64,000 nucleotides of DNA from the NCBI GenBank assembly GCA_050949415.1, contig JBMNFR010000001.1, forward strand, positions 248,001 through 312,000, given 5' to 3'. Shown here in pieces: positions 17,201 to 26,300 of this stretch. Made by a program: the position numbers and the translations under genes. The stretch is from JAAZKI01 sp012799905 (GTDB lineage: Bacteria > Verrucomicrobiota > Lentisphaeria > Oligosphaerales > Oligosphaeraceae). Every line of letters begins with the position of its first letter. The first letter of the stretch is position 1. The notes under the pieces are model-generated. The model had not been told where the DNA came from and did not search any database. It saw only the letters and a list, made by a program, of their open reading frames with translations.

Positions 17201-20200
17201 CGTCTCGGTCATAGGAAAACTGAGTGACAATCGGAAAGGTCAGCACTGCCGGGGGCTGTTCAAGGTCTTCCGGCGCCAGCGTTAAGCCGCTGCCATGCAG
17301 AGTCGGACGGCCGGCGACGTCGTAAACCGTCCGCTCAAGGTCGCCATCCTGATTCCAGCGTTCCACCACGCGGCCGACAGCGTCACGGCGCAGTCGCTGC
17401 CATGCTCCACTGCTGTTAGTGACTTGCCCAAGTTTCCCTGAAGCATCGTACTGAAAGGCGCGCCAATGGCCGAGGGAATCCGCAGTCTGGCACAGGCGCC
17501 CGTCGTCATCATAGTCCCAGACTGCCGCCAATTCGTGCACAGAACCATCTTCCGGATGAAAATACGTCATGGTCATCCCATGTGGCCGATTATTCCGGTC
17601 ATAGTCAAAATCCATGCGGACGCCGCCGGCTTCTGTAATCGCTTCCAGTTGGCCATGAGAGCCGTAGTCAATGGCAGCGACCTGTTCGCCGCCTGCCCCA
17701 AGCATTGCTACTGGCCGGCCAGCGGCGTCATAGACGCGCTCTAACTGCATGCCTGTAAAGGTCTTAATTGCAGTCATCCGGCCGGCATTGTCATAGTCAT
17801 ATTCCGCCGTGCGGCCAGCCGGGTCAAGGACAGCGAGGCAGTTCCCGTCCGACCGATAGCTGTAGGACGTCGTTTGCCCCAGCGCGTTTGTTCGCGATTG
17901 CAGACGCCCGGCCGAGTCATAGGCTTGACGGGTGACATGTCCCAACGGATTGGTGACGGCCGTCTCTCGACCGGCGTCATCATATTCATACATTGTCCGT
18001 GCGCCGTCCGGGCCGATTTTGGCTTGGACTCGCCCGGCGTTGTCATGCAAGAAGACGGTTTCATGGCCGAGGGCATCAGTGAGCACGGCGTATCCTGCGG
18101 TTGGCTGGGCGAGCAGGTCTCGGCTGGCGCCATCTGGCCCAGTGGTTCGGACGTGTCTGCCGGCAGCATCGTACGTCAATGCTGCCAGCAATCGCCCAGC
18201 GCCGTCATGCACGGCCGTGATATGATGCGGATACGCAGCCAGGCCGTAAGTGTAACGACGCCGCAAGCGTTCCTGCCCGTCGTTGACAGTCCGCCGGACT
18301 TCCAGCAAGTTTCCGAGCTGGTCGTAATTATATGAAACCCGGACCTGGTTTGGCCGCGTCATCACAGCAGCGGTGCGTCGTCCAGTGGCGGCATCTGTTT
18401 CAAACTTCAGCAGTTCTTCGGCATCGTCATCAGCGCCGATGGACTGAACCCCATTGGCCGAAATAGCCAGGCGTTTCCCATCAGGAAGACGCATTCCAGT
18501 CAGGCGAAGGTCGCCATAGGCGGCAATGTTCGCATACTCCCCAGCCGACAGCCCCAGGCCGTCCCGACCGTCGCCAAGCATGTCTGCCTCCCCGAGGTAT
18601 TCACGGGTCAATTCATACTGGACGCCATCCTGGTCTGTGAGGACAAAACCGGGAAAATCATAGTTTTCCCACGGCGTCTGCGGCCCGGCAGCAGCCCAAT
18701 ACGGCTCCAAGCCGGGCAGGGTCATCAGGCGATTATCCACAGTTGGCGTCAAAGTGGCGGACATGCCGGCCGGGCCGCGCCAGACGGCATAGTAGCAAAA
18801 TGACCAAGCGCCGCCTTCCTCCAGGGCGAAAGCGAACGTCACACGGCGGCCATCCGCCAGTGTCACCGTCACATCGCGGCTGCCGCCGGTGCGGACAGAG
18901 AGCCTGGTGTCGGAGACATCCGTAACGCTGACCCGCTCGTCGTCAATAACCGGGTCCATGGCAGTCAATGTCGTGGACCAACCATAGCCATGACCGGAAT
19001 CACGGAGCAACGCACTGGAATAATAACGCTTCAAAAGCAGCCCGACAGCGCCGCAAGAGACGCGGAGGTCTTCTTCCGAAAAGGCCAGCTGGCCGGTTTT
19101 TAGTTGACTGTCAAGCGAGAATGACAATTCCGTAGCAACCGCCTGCCCGCCTTGGTGGACAGTCAGGCGCAGGCGATAACGGCCGTTGTGGACGCCGCTT
19201 AGGTCAAGGACAGCCAGGCAATCTTGCTCAACAGCCTTCTCTCTCCAAACGATATTTTCCTGACCGTGTTGCTCAGCCCCAGATGCTGGCGCAACGGTCA
19301 GCAGCCAATCCCCTTGTTGTTCGCATGCTGTCAAGCCCAGCTTCGCGCCATGATCATCCCAAAGTTCGATCGCATAACGGACATCAGGATCAGACTCAGT
19401 GGTGCAGGCCGAACCCAGCACTTTCAAGACACCTTCCTGGACGATGGCGTCGGCGCTTGGCGAGGTGATCTCTGCCTTGGGATTGCCCCGGACAGCGTCG
19501 ATGACTACGCTTCTAGCGGCAGTCGCTGACAAGGCCGGAATCGCAAAATGGACGGTGTAGTCGCCATCAGTTAGACCGGCGATTGGAAACACCGCATGGA
19601 TGGATTCACCGCTGCCGGTTGCAGAGGCAGCCACGACGCCCTTTTCATCAAGCAGTTCCACCCGCCACTCCTGAGGTGACTTCAACCGTGCGGCAGCAGT
19701 GATTGCCGAAGCAGTTCCGTCCCAGGGGCGGACGGGATTCGGCGAACAGGTGATATCATGAAAAACCGCTGTTCTGATGGTCAAGCTGACAACGGAGCTG
19801 GAGCGTCCAGCACTGTCCCAGGCCTGGGCCGTCAGCAAATTGTTGCCAGCCAGCAGATCATGTTCTGACAGTTGGATCACCATAAGACCTCCTTCAGGAA
19901 AAGCCATTTCGCGGAACATGACACCATTCATGTGGATGGCTATGCCGGCCAGCGGCATGTCACTGTGCGCCATGACTAGGACTGTGACCGGAAATGAGGT
20001 CAGCGGCTCTGCCGGCAAGTCAGCAATCAATTCAACTTCAGGAGGATTTCCCACTGGTGGGAGTGGATAGCGCACTGTCCTGGCGCTCTGGTTGCCATTG
20101 GCGTCAATGGCGGTCACAACCAGGCCGGCCGTCAACTGGGCCAGTGTGACCGGCAGGCACCCCAAAACCAATTCCTGGCAATTGTCAATGCTAATCGATT

Positions 20201-23200
20201 CTTTGATTAGGGTGCCGTCACTCGTCACAACTTGCAGGCTGTGCATGGCCTGATTATCCCAGGCAGAAACAACCAAATCAAGAACATCCCGGGGCGGCAG
20301 ACCGCCGGCAGCAAGGGTAATCTCCGGCGAGATGTTGTCATTGGCAAAACGGCTGTAGTAGAATTCTAAGTTTTCGGAACGGATTTCTGCTTCGTCCTTG
20401 TCCTTGACCCGGGCTTGGAGGACATGCCGTCCTTCGGCGAGTCCGTCAACCGTGAGCCACCCGTTGATGGCGCGGGTGTTGGTCTCGCCTTTCAACAGAA
20501 GCGCATCATCCAGGTAAATCGCCAGTTCCGTGCATTCCGCCAAGCCGTTGACCGTTGCCAGAACAGCCACATCTCCGGCAATGACCCTGTGTTCAGGAGA
20601 CAACCCCGGGATGGCGACCAGGACGGTTGCCGGTCCTGCTTCCGGCAGCTGCGATGGCGGCGTCACCGCAACCGGGATTTCCAGCGACGTGCTGTTTCCT
20701 GCTTCATCCCGCGCAACCAGATGAACCAGATAGGCGCCGGCAACGGCTTTGTCGAGCATCACCCGGCGGCATTTAACATCCTGGGCCGAAGGCCTTTTCA
20801 GGATAGCGTCCTCTTGCAGCAGCACAACGCCAGTCGGCGCTGCAATCCGCAGTGAAACGACCGTGGTGGAAATGTCCTCGACCGAAAACAGCACATCGAG
20901 AACATCTCCGGCCGCTACTCGCTTCCACTCCCCAGAGGCAGTCACTGCCGGTGCGACGCCATCTAGAATGATTCCGACGTGCGCCGATGTAATCATTCCC
21001 TGCTTGCATGTCGTCGCCTGGATGCGATATACGCCGTCGGCAATATCGCGTCCTTGTCGATTTTTGAAATCCCAAGCCAGTTGGACATCTTTTTCAACGC
21101 CAGTCATGGCCGTGATTTCCCGCCCAGCCGCATCCAGTATTGTCACGCTCCAGAAGTCAGCTTGGCCGGTACGAAGGTTGATCAAGCACGAATCGCCGTT
21201 TCTGCCGTAGACTGCGGCATTGGTTGACAACTCAACCCAGCCTGACGCCTGCATACGGCGTTGGCGCCAGTCACCAAGCAAGGCAATCGTGTGAAAATCT
21301 AACTTTGGTGCGGGCAAGGACGCTTCTGCCTCTCGGCTGCAAGCAGCGAGAATTGAATAGATTGCGATTGCGGCGGAAAGTTCGGAACCTTGCGCGGCGT
21401 CTGTTGCTGAGTCCGCACCGATGTCAGCCGCCAGGTCTTGGCGCACACGAGCCTGTTTTGCCTCATCCGGCCAAGGGACTACTGACGCTGACCTATACAC
21501 GGTTTGTGAATCGCCGTGGTGACGGAGGCGGCTCTGCCAGACGCCGGTCGGCAGCCGAGCCAAAAGCGCCTGGGGATTGCTAAAGGGCAATTCCGGTGCG
21601 TCCAGCAAACAAAATGTCCCTAAGGCAGCATCTGACATCAAATTGGATACATATTCAAGCAAGGGTTCTGCATGCGCTTCGCCGCACCACAATGGCAATG
21701 ATTGCTGCAAAGCCCCGGACAGGACTTCAAGGGGAGAAAGGACATCGCAGGACAAGGTCTTGGCAAGGGTCACATCCGCTTCCAAGATAGGCGTAAGCAT
21801 AGCCGCCAAAGTCAACTCGCGAAGAACTGCGGGGGACTCATCGTCAGCCAGCATCCAGTGTCCAACGTCAATGCGGGTCAATGGCGCTGTCACCAGCGTT
21901 TGACCGCCAATACGCACTGGCTGGCCTTCAATGCGTTGAAAAATCGCCTCGCGCGAACATAAAGTCGCCTGGAGATTCGCCGTTGTTGCTGCGGAAAATG
22001 CTCCTGCCAACAGGCGGAGAGCCTGATCCTGGCGGCTGCGGAGCTGAAACGCCAAAGCTGTCAAGACGGCCGTATCGTCAGTAAAGCGCTCAGCAGCCAA
22101 GACAGCTGCGTCAGCTGCCATGCTGCCGGATGATATGGCCAGAACGGTCAAGGCTCCGGCTTGCAGACGCCCAGTCAGGTGATCGGTTTCCAACGCACCG
22201 TCACGCAGGCGGCGTGACAGGGAAACCGTGATCTCAGCGCCATACGGTCGTGAAGCCAGCATATCGCCAATGATCTGGCCGGACAAGGTGACGACGGGAT
22301 ACACGTTCAGGTTGCAAACATCTGCGCCAACGTCGTTTCTGGCCATTGTCCCGCCCTGCCCTTTTTCTTCCCGCCAATGGATGACAACGCTGGCATGGTG
22401 CAGGTCAGTCTGCGGGAAAACCGCCTGAGTCAGGACGCCAGCAGAATCGCTCAAGGTCAGGACGATTTCGGCCTGACATTCGGGAAAGACGTCCGGACTG
22501 GTTTTATAGACTTTTTTCAGCAAGACAGGTTGCAGGCTCATGGGGCCTGCCAGGCGATATCCTGGGAAGCCCTGCGGTGTCGGCAGCCAGTCACTCAGCT
22601 GCCAGCCGTGATAGTCGGCATTGAACAGGTAAAGCACCTCATCCAGGCGTCGTGACAGGTATTTGCCAGGAAAAGACGTCCCTGTCCACGCCGCTTCCTG
22701 CGCTGGGTTCAGGCTCGTCAACTTCAGCGGGGTCACGATTTTTGCCAGCCACTGCCTGGTTGCGGCCTTGTCCAGGGCAACGGCCTCCGGATGGAGTGAC
22801 TCCATGCCATGCAAGGCCGGGAACACATTAATCCATTGCCTGGCGCATTCTTGCGGCGCATTGATGGAGTTCAATCCCAAACCGGGCAGCCATGGCGCCA
22901 GCACTTGGCACCAGGCCAAATCCATATCTGGTGAATTCGGTTCTTCTGCCAACAAAAAACCGTCAAAGACGTCATCCCGAGCCGACCAGGGGAGAGGAGA
23001 CCAGGCTTTGACCTGGGCTTCGCTCAAGGTAACTTGGCCGGCGACCAATTCACAAGAATAGCCATGCCGTCGCAGTTCCGCCATTGCCGCACAGGTGATT
23101 TCCAAGGCGTTGCCAGCGCCCTCCTCCAGGCATTGCTCTGGGCTGCGGCCATAGCCACGTCCAGGAACCAAGCGCACCCGTGAATGGAGTTCCCGGAGAA

Positions 23201-23333
23201 TCCGAACAATAGGTTCAGCGGCAGCCGTCGACGGCAACAACCACGCAATCCCTAACATGATCGTGAGCAGAAAGGCCGGGCGACGCCAAGGCCGCGGCAA
23301 TCGATTGATGATTGATAAATGTACAACTGGCAT
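14217..23333 (-). CDS. Giant secreted RHS-repeat protein with C-terminal alpha/beta-hydrolase domain
   Basis: This 3038-residue protein has a signal peptide (FLLTIMLGIAWLLPSTAAA, about residues 21-39). A degenerate transglutaminase-like segment follows (GNALEITCAAMAELRRHGYS near residue 75). A FlgD/Ig-like domain lies near residue 720 (WSVTILDAAGREIT), with several more Ig-like domains. From about residue 1410 the RHS shell begins (LKTGQLAFSEEDL), with dozens of YD repeats such as YEYDDAGRETAVTNPLGHV. The RHS core ends with LHRYAYCRNDPVNYRDPTG near residue 2796. The remaining 242 residues form a hydrolase-like domain: VIVHGLQHH, then VVSHSWGTVLS (Ser about 2930), TRSDWIVHL (Asp about 2978) and NDAHGVYW (His about 3019). 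It is the last gene of a three-gene operon. AAGGA lies 5 bases before the ATG. No PAAR or VgrG-like part is seen, so export is Sec-dependent. Confidence 0.93.
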   Translation of the reverse strand: MPVVHLSIINRLPRPWRRPAFLLTIMLGIAWLLPSTAAAEPIVRILRELHSRVRLVPGRGYGRSPEQCLEEGAGNALEITCAAMAELRRHGYSCELVAGQVTLSEAQVKAWSPLPWSARDDVFDGFLLAEEPNSPDMDLAWCQVLAPWLPGLGLNSINAPQECARQWINVFPALHGMESLHPEAVALDKAATRQWLAKIVTPLKLTSLNPAQEAAWTGTSFPGKYLSRRLDEVLYLFNADYHGWQLSDWLPTPQGFPGYRLAGPMSLQPVLLKKVYKTSPDVFPECQAEIVLTLSDSAGVLTQAVFPQTDLHHASVVIHWREEKGQGGTMARNDVGADVCNLNVYPVVTLSGQIIGDMLASRPYGAEITVSLSRRLRDGALETDHLTGRLQAGALTVLAISSGSMAADAAVLAAERFTDDTAVLTALAFQLRSRQDQALRLLAGAFSAATTANLQATLCSREAIFQRIEGQPVRIGGQTLVTAPLTRIDVGHWMLADDESPAVLRELTLAAMLTPILEADVTLAKTLSCDVLSPLEVLSGALQQSLPLWCGEAHAEPLLEYVSNLMSDAALGTFCLLDAPELPFSNPQALLARLPTGVWQSRLRHHGDSQTVYRSASVVPWPDEAKQARVRQDLAADIGADSATDAAQGSELSAAIAIYSILAACSREAEASLPAPKLDFHTIALLGDWRQRRMQASGWVELSTNAAVYGRNGDSCLINLRTGQADFWSVTILDAAGREITAMTGVEKDVQLAWDFKNRQGRDIADGVYRIQATTCKQGMITSAHVGIILDGVAPAVTASGEWKRVAAGDVLDVLFSVEDISTTVVSLRIAAPTGVVLLQEDAILKRPSAQDVKCRRVMLDKAVAGAYLVHLVARDEAGNSTSLEIPVAVTPPSQLPEAGPATVLVAIPGLSPEHRVIAGDVAVLATVNGLAECTELAIYLDDALLLKGETNTRAINGWLTVDGLAEGRHVLQARVKDKDEAEIRSENLEFYYSRFANDNISPEITLAAGGLPPRDVLDLVVSAWDNQAMHSLQVVTSDGTLIKESISIDNCQELVLGCLPVTLAQLTAGLVVTAIDANGNQSARTVRYPLPPVGNPPEVELIADLPAEPLTSFPVTVLVMAHSDMPLAGIAIHMNGVMFREMAFPEGGLMVIQLSEHDLLAGNNLLTAQAWDSAGRSSSVVSLTIRTAVFHDITCSPNPVRPWDGTASAITAAARLKSPQEWRVELLDEKGVVAASATGSGESIHAVFPIAGLTDGDYTVHFAIPALSATAARSVVIDAVRGNPKAEITSPSADAIVQEGVLKVLGSACTTESDPDVRYAIELWDDHGAKLGLTACEQQGDWLLTVAPASGAEQHGQENIVWREKAVEQDCLAVLDLSGVHNGRYRLRLTVHQGGQAVATELSFSLDSQLKTGQLAFSEEDLRVSCGAVGLLLKRYYSSALLRDSGHGYGWSTTLTAMDPVIDDERVSVTDVSDTRLSVRTGGSRDVTVTLADGRRVTFAFALEEGGAWSFCYYAVWRGPAGMSATLTPTVDNRLMTLPGLEPYWAAAGPQTPWENYDFPGFVLTDQDGVQYELTREYLGEADMLGDGRDGLGLSAGEYANIAAYGDLRLTGMRLPDGKRLAISANGVQSIGADDDAEELLKFETDAATGRRTAAVMTRPNQVRVSYNYDQLGNLLEVRRTVNDGQERLRRRYTYGLAAYPHHITAVHDGAGRLLAALTYDAAGRHVRTTGPDGASRDLLAQPTAGYAVLTDALGHETVFLHDNAGRVQAKIGPDGARTMYEYDDAGRETAVTNPLGHVTRQAYDSAGRLQSRTNALGQTTSYSYRSDGNCLAVLDPAGRTAEYDYDNAGRMTAIKTFTGMQLERVYDAAGRPVAMLGAGGEQVAAIDYGSHGQLEAITEAGGVRMDFDYDRNNRPHGMTMTYFHPEDGSVHELAAVWDYDDDGRLCQTADSLGHWRAFQYDASGKLGQVTNSSGAWQRLRRDAVGRVVERWNQDGDLERTVYDVAGRPTLHGSGLTLAPEDLEQPPAVLTFPIVTQFSYDRDGRQTAVATLADGIIECQALGNELYACHARSPGRETRRKQAMYDAGGQLIAEESATGLRTFYQRDAIGRIIELTMPGGGRWLRTYGPIGELLSLADPVGNTTRFEYDARGLLSARIAANGGRRDYVYDAQGRLLTVIDEVGNCRETQRDSQGQPLRHLLPPLDERDAPDAALAPSGSAEFVFQYHSSKILTGVLDPLGRLTRYRRDELGRPIGECLPDGQESQIFYADDGLRPSRRFDFAGNCTTYYYQNHERLRRRTHAGAGDSDNILREYICSYDSCGRPQQITRQDFDTGQSQTLAMTHDHLGRLLERRLDEEPPVSMEYDLDDRVTRLTTDMAECRYEYGENGLCAQVSVTITPGVDDDYRLEYDQRGLLARVDFPDGGCTAWEWDAQARPAAIRHLDKTGQVLYACETTADAAGRQTTALETRQLADGNHQERRRQWQYDAWGRLRREESDAPGAKQMCYVQDFYYDLAGNRLADYRQYADGEFLLRQRSFDVNDRLLTETSKTAEQTIQRDFVWDDNGSLTAVYHQGRQEPERQFIWDCENKLTAVIIVKHDEQGRKAGEQRIDYTYDAEGLLSSQVTTTIADDGSVSRQEIRFRSLGLTPDTVPQLLETVESRDGVIVDQRFCLWSGSLLAMYSSRLGRLRCLTDNAGNVRGFLGQGDVAAGSPADYDSWGQPLPTGVTPEPGLGFAGEWQDPTTGLVYLRSRFYWPEVGIFISRDQHPGDPEQPLSLHRYAYCRNDPVNYRDPTGCFGMILLQAAMMSGSGPPMLRFWRGGIEYLAGKFADPGMTLVFSAKPRGHDQATVIVHGLQHHAPGYADDFIGLLKEHGVEHDYYQFVWSGCQLAQVLLPPNPIHHGIALASLTHCLATLPAKGYAKINVVSHSWGTVLSRDALNRQPVTLNSWVTMGSPLSADTTPRFPYQGWMNIFTRSDWIVHLAPFVYAIGYTNSATPLFMQTPPPLKIDLGGQANDAHGVYWYDPLSLARIAAMLKL

Positions 23334-23379
23334 AATTTCCTTTCCGGCAGGATGTTATTCCGCCATTCCAATGTATCGC

Positions 23380-26300
23380 TTACGGTCCTGCCTCTGTTTC
23401 AACTACTGGAACAAGCAAACTCGTGAAAGCATTGGCAATTCCTTTCACGGTAACGCGTTCGGCCCATAATCCAGCGCCTAAAAAATGCTGTCGCCTGCCA
23501 AAAACATGAATGACCTGACTGAGCGAGCAGATGTCACCGCGATAAACGATTCCATCGCCAGCCAGGAAAATAGCACCTTGGCTGATCAGCAAGGCATTGC
23601 CAACTGCCGGGCGCCATTCCTGACGCCGCCCCTTGAGCACGACTTTGCCAGTAGCCAGAAGTGTGCAAGGGCCGGCAAACCTGCCCTGCATCCTGACGTC
23701 GCCGGAAACAAGATACACCCCTGTCGCAAGCTCTTCGCCATCCTTGACCAGCAGGTCGCCATCGACTTTGGTCGCCAAATTTGACAACTCCGTCCACAGC
23801 CGCTGAAAACGCCCAAGTTCACCCGTACCGTCGGGAGGATGGCAAAGCAGGTTGGCGCTATTTTTGGGGGCAATAAAACGCCTGGAAGTTAAACGGCAAT
23901 CCTGGCCGAGAATGGTTCGAGAACCGGCCAGCTCCAGGCGATCATAGGCATATATGGACGGATGATAGCACTTTGACAGGACATGCAGAACCAGCCGCGG
24001 CCCGGCAGTCGGAGCATCGTCCTTGGCGCTGATGCCGAGGTACAGACCATCGAAATCGTCCGGGCAGAATTCATTTTCATCGACTCCGATATTCAAGATG
24101 CCGTTTGCCGGCCAGTCTTTCGGCAGCGTGACTTCCAGAATGTCAATGTGGCTTGGGCCAGTCATATTATGCATGGAGAGCGTCAGGTCGAACTCCACTT
24201 CTTGGCTATGACCAGCGCTTGGCCGAGGCGATTCTTCAACCGATGGATTTACTCGGCGACGACGGTATTCTGTCTTGACCGAGGGCTTGGCGCGAGTTGA
24301 GGTGCTCGGTGCCAGAGGCGCAAAGCGCTGATTGCCAGAATAGAAGCCACCTATCAAAACATCGGAAGATCGGGTAGACAACGGCGGCTTCTGGTGGTCA
24401 AGGACAACACTATTGCGCAAAACGACTTGCGGCGATTCCTCTGAAGTACCTCGCAATGGCGGGGAATGTTCTGGAACATCTTGGCCAGTATGGACTTTTG
24501 CAGTTGAATCCTCTTTGACTACACTTTCGCCGCCTGATGACGTCAGTGAAGGCGCTGTGACCACGCGAACGTTCTGCCAAGGCAGCAGTTCTGAACGATC
24601 CTCCAGTTCGGACGTGGAGTCGGACTCGGGGTTGAGACTAGACTTGGGATCGGATTCCGATTCCGGCTCCGGTTCTGGCTCGGGCTCAGTTTCTGGCTCC
24701 GGCTCTGGTTCCGGTTCCGGTTCTGGCTCCGGCTCTGGTTCCGGCTCCGGTTTGGACTCTGATTCCGGTTCTGGCTCTGGCTCGGGTTCCAGCTCGGGTT
24801 CCGGTTCTGGCTCGGGTTCTGGCTCCGGCTCTGGTTCCGGCTCCGGTTCAGGCTTGGGTTCCGGCTCTGGTTCTGTCTCCGGCTCTGGCTCTGGTTCCGG
24901 TTCCGGTTTGGACTCTGTCTCCGGTTCCGGCTCTGTCTCCGGCTCTGGCTCTGGTTCTGGTTCCGGCTCCGGTTCTGGCTCTGGCTCTGGTTCAGGTTCC
25001 GGCTCACTTCTGCTAATCACATCAAGAGGAACCACGTCCAGGATATGCGCAGAAAAGTTTTGGCCTTGTCCTGACAGCGCGAGTAAATAGCTGCCGTCGG
25101 TCAAGTCTTGGACTTGTTCCAGATGGAATGCGCCTTGCTGCGCGGCGTCGGTCACGGTTTGCGGCATTCCTTCCATTCGCGCCACTTCGACGCCTTCGCC
25201 TGTTTCCGGGAGAGTATGGATCAGGACGCATGCGGTCAAATCATCGCCAAGTTTTGAATCACCGCTTTCAATGGAAAACAAACCGGTCAACGCTTCCGGC
25301 TTGGTGACCAGATAATGCTCCTGGTGGAAATAGCCCCTGAGAGTTGGAAGCGGCTCGTCTGCGCCAAGCACTTGAAAAGACGCCTTAGAGATATGTTCTT
25401 GACCGTGTTCAGTCGTCACTTTTTGCACGGCTTGATACGTCGTTGTCGGCCAGTCGGCCAATGGCAGAAGCCAGTTTTTTCGCCAAGTCTGCATTTGCGG
25501 CGTTGCCTCCAGGCGCCAGGATGTTTGGAACAGCGGCGCATCAGCAGCGTTGTCATCGTCGGTAACGACCGTCACCATGACTTCCACTGTAGCCTTGATG
25601 ACAGAAGCGTGTTTTGACAACCATTCGACAGTCGAAGTCAGACAGGCTGATTCGTGATGTCTATACGTGGCTTGATCCGATGTAATCTCCCCCATCAGGG
25701 CGCCGGCTTCAGTATTGATTAACAGAATTTCGTCTTGCTGTTCTGCGAGGATTTCTTCCGGGTGACGGATGATGCGGGCGCAAATGACGTATTGCCCGGG
25801 AGGCAAACCGGCGGTTTCCCACGTCATTTCCATTAAGTCTCCAGCCTTGCCAAAGTCTTTTGCAGCAAGCTCCTGCGACCATAGACAGATGGGTTGGGCG
25901 TTGTTCATGGGCGTTGCCGTCACCGTCAAGCATACAGGTGTGTCAAGATACCAGACCAGCAGATGGCGCGGCCGGGAATCTGTCCGGGGCACGGAAGCGA
26001 TCAGCACTTTTCCGGAACCTTTTTCAAAACGCCAGAAAGGCGGCGTGCCGGGCGTTTCCGTCATGGCTATTGGCAATGGATTACGGAACAGCTCGTGCGG
26101 CAGACAGGCGAAAGAAGCCCACGGCGCTGTCGTTGCTTCCGCTCCAATCCACTCAACGCCAATCCATTCCACCGGCTCGTCCGAACTATCAGCAAACAGC
26201 GTTTGGATTTCCCCGGAGACGCCAGCTGGGACGCTGACGAGGCGTTGGCGGTCGCCGCGCGGCAAAGTCTTTTCCAGCCTGATTGATGCCGGGTCGCCAA

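Noticed and set aside
24413..25090. 225-codon plus-strand frame of Gly-Ser repeats
   Set aside because: It is the complement of the Glu-Pro stalk of the toroid protein and has no start signal or other domain.
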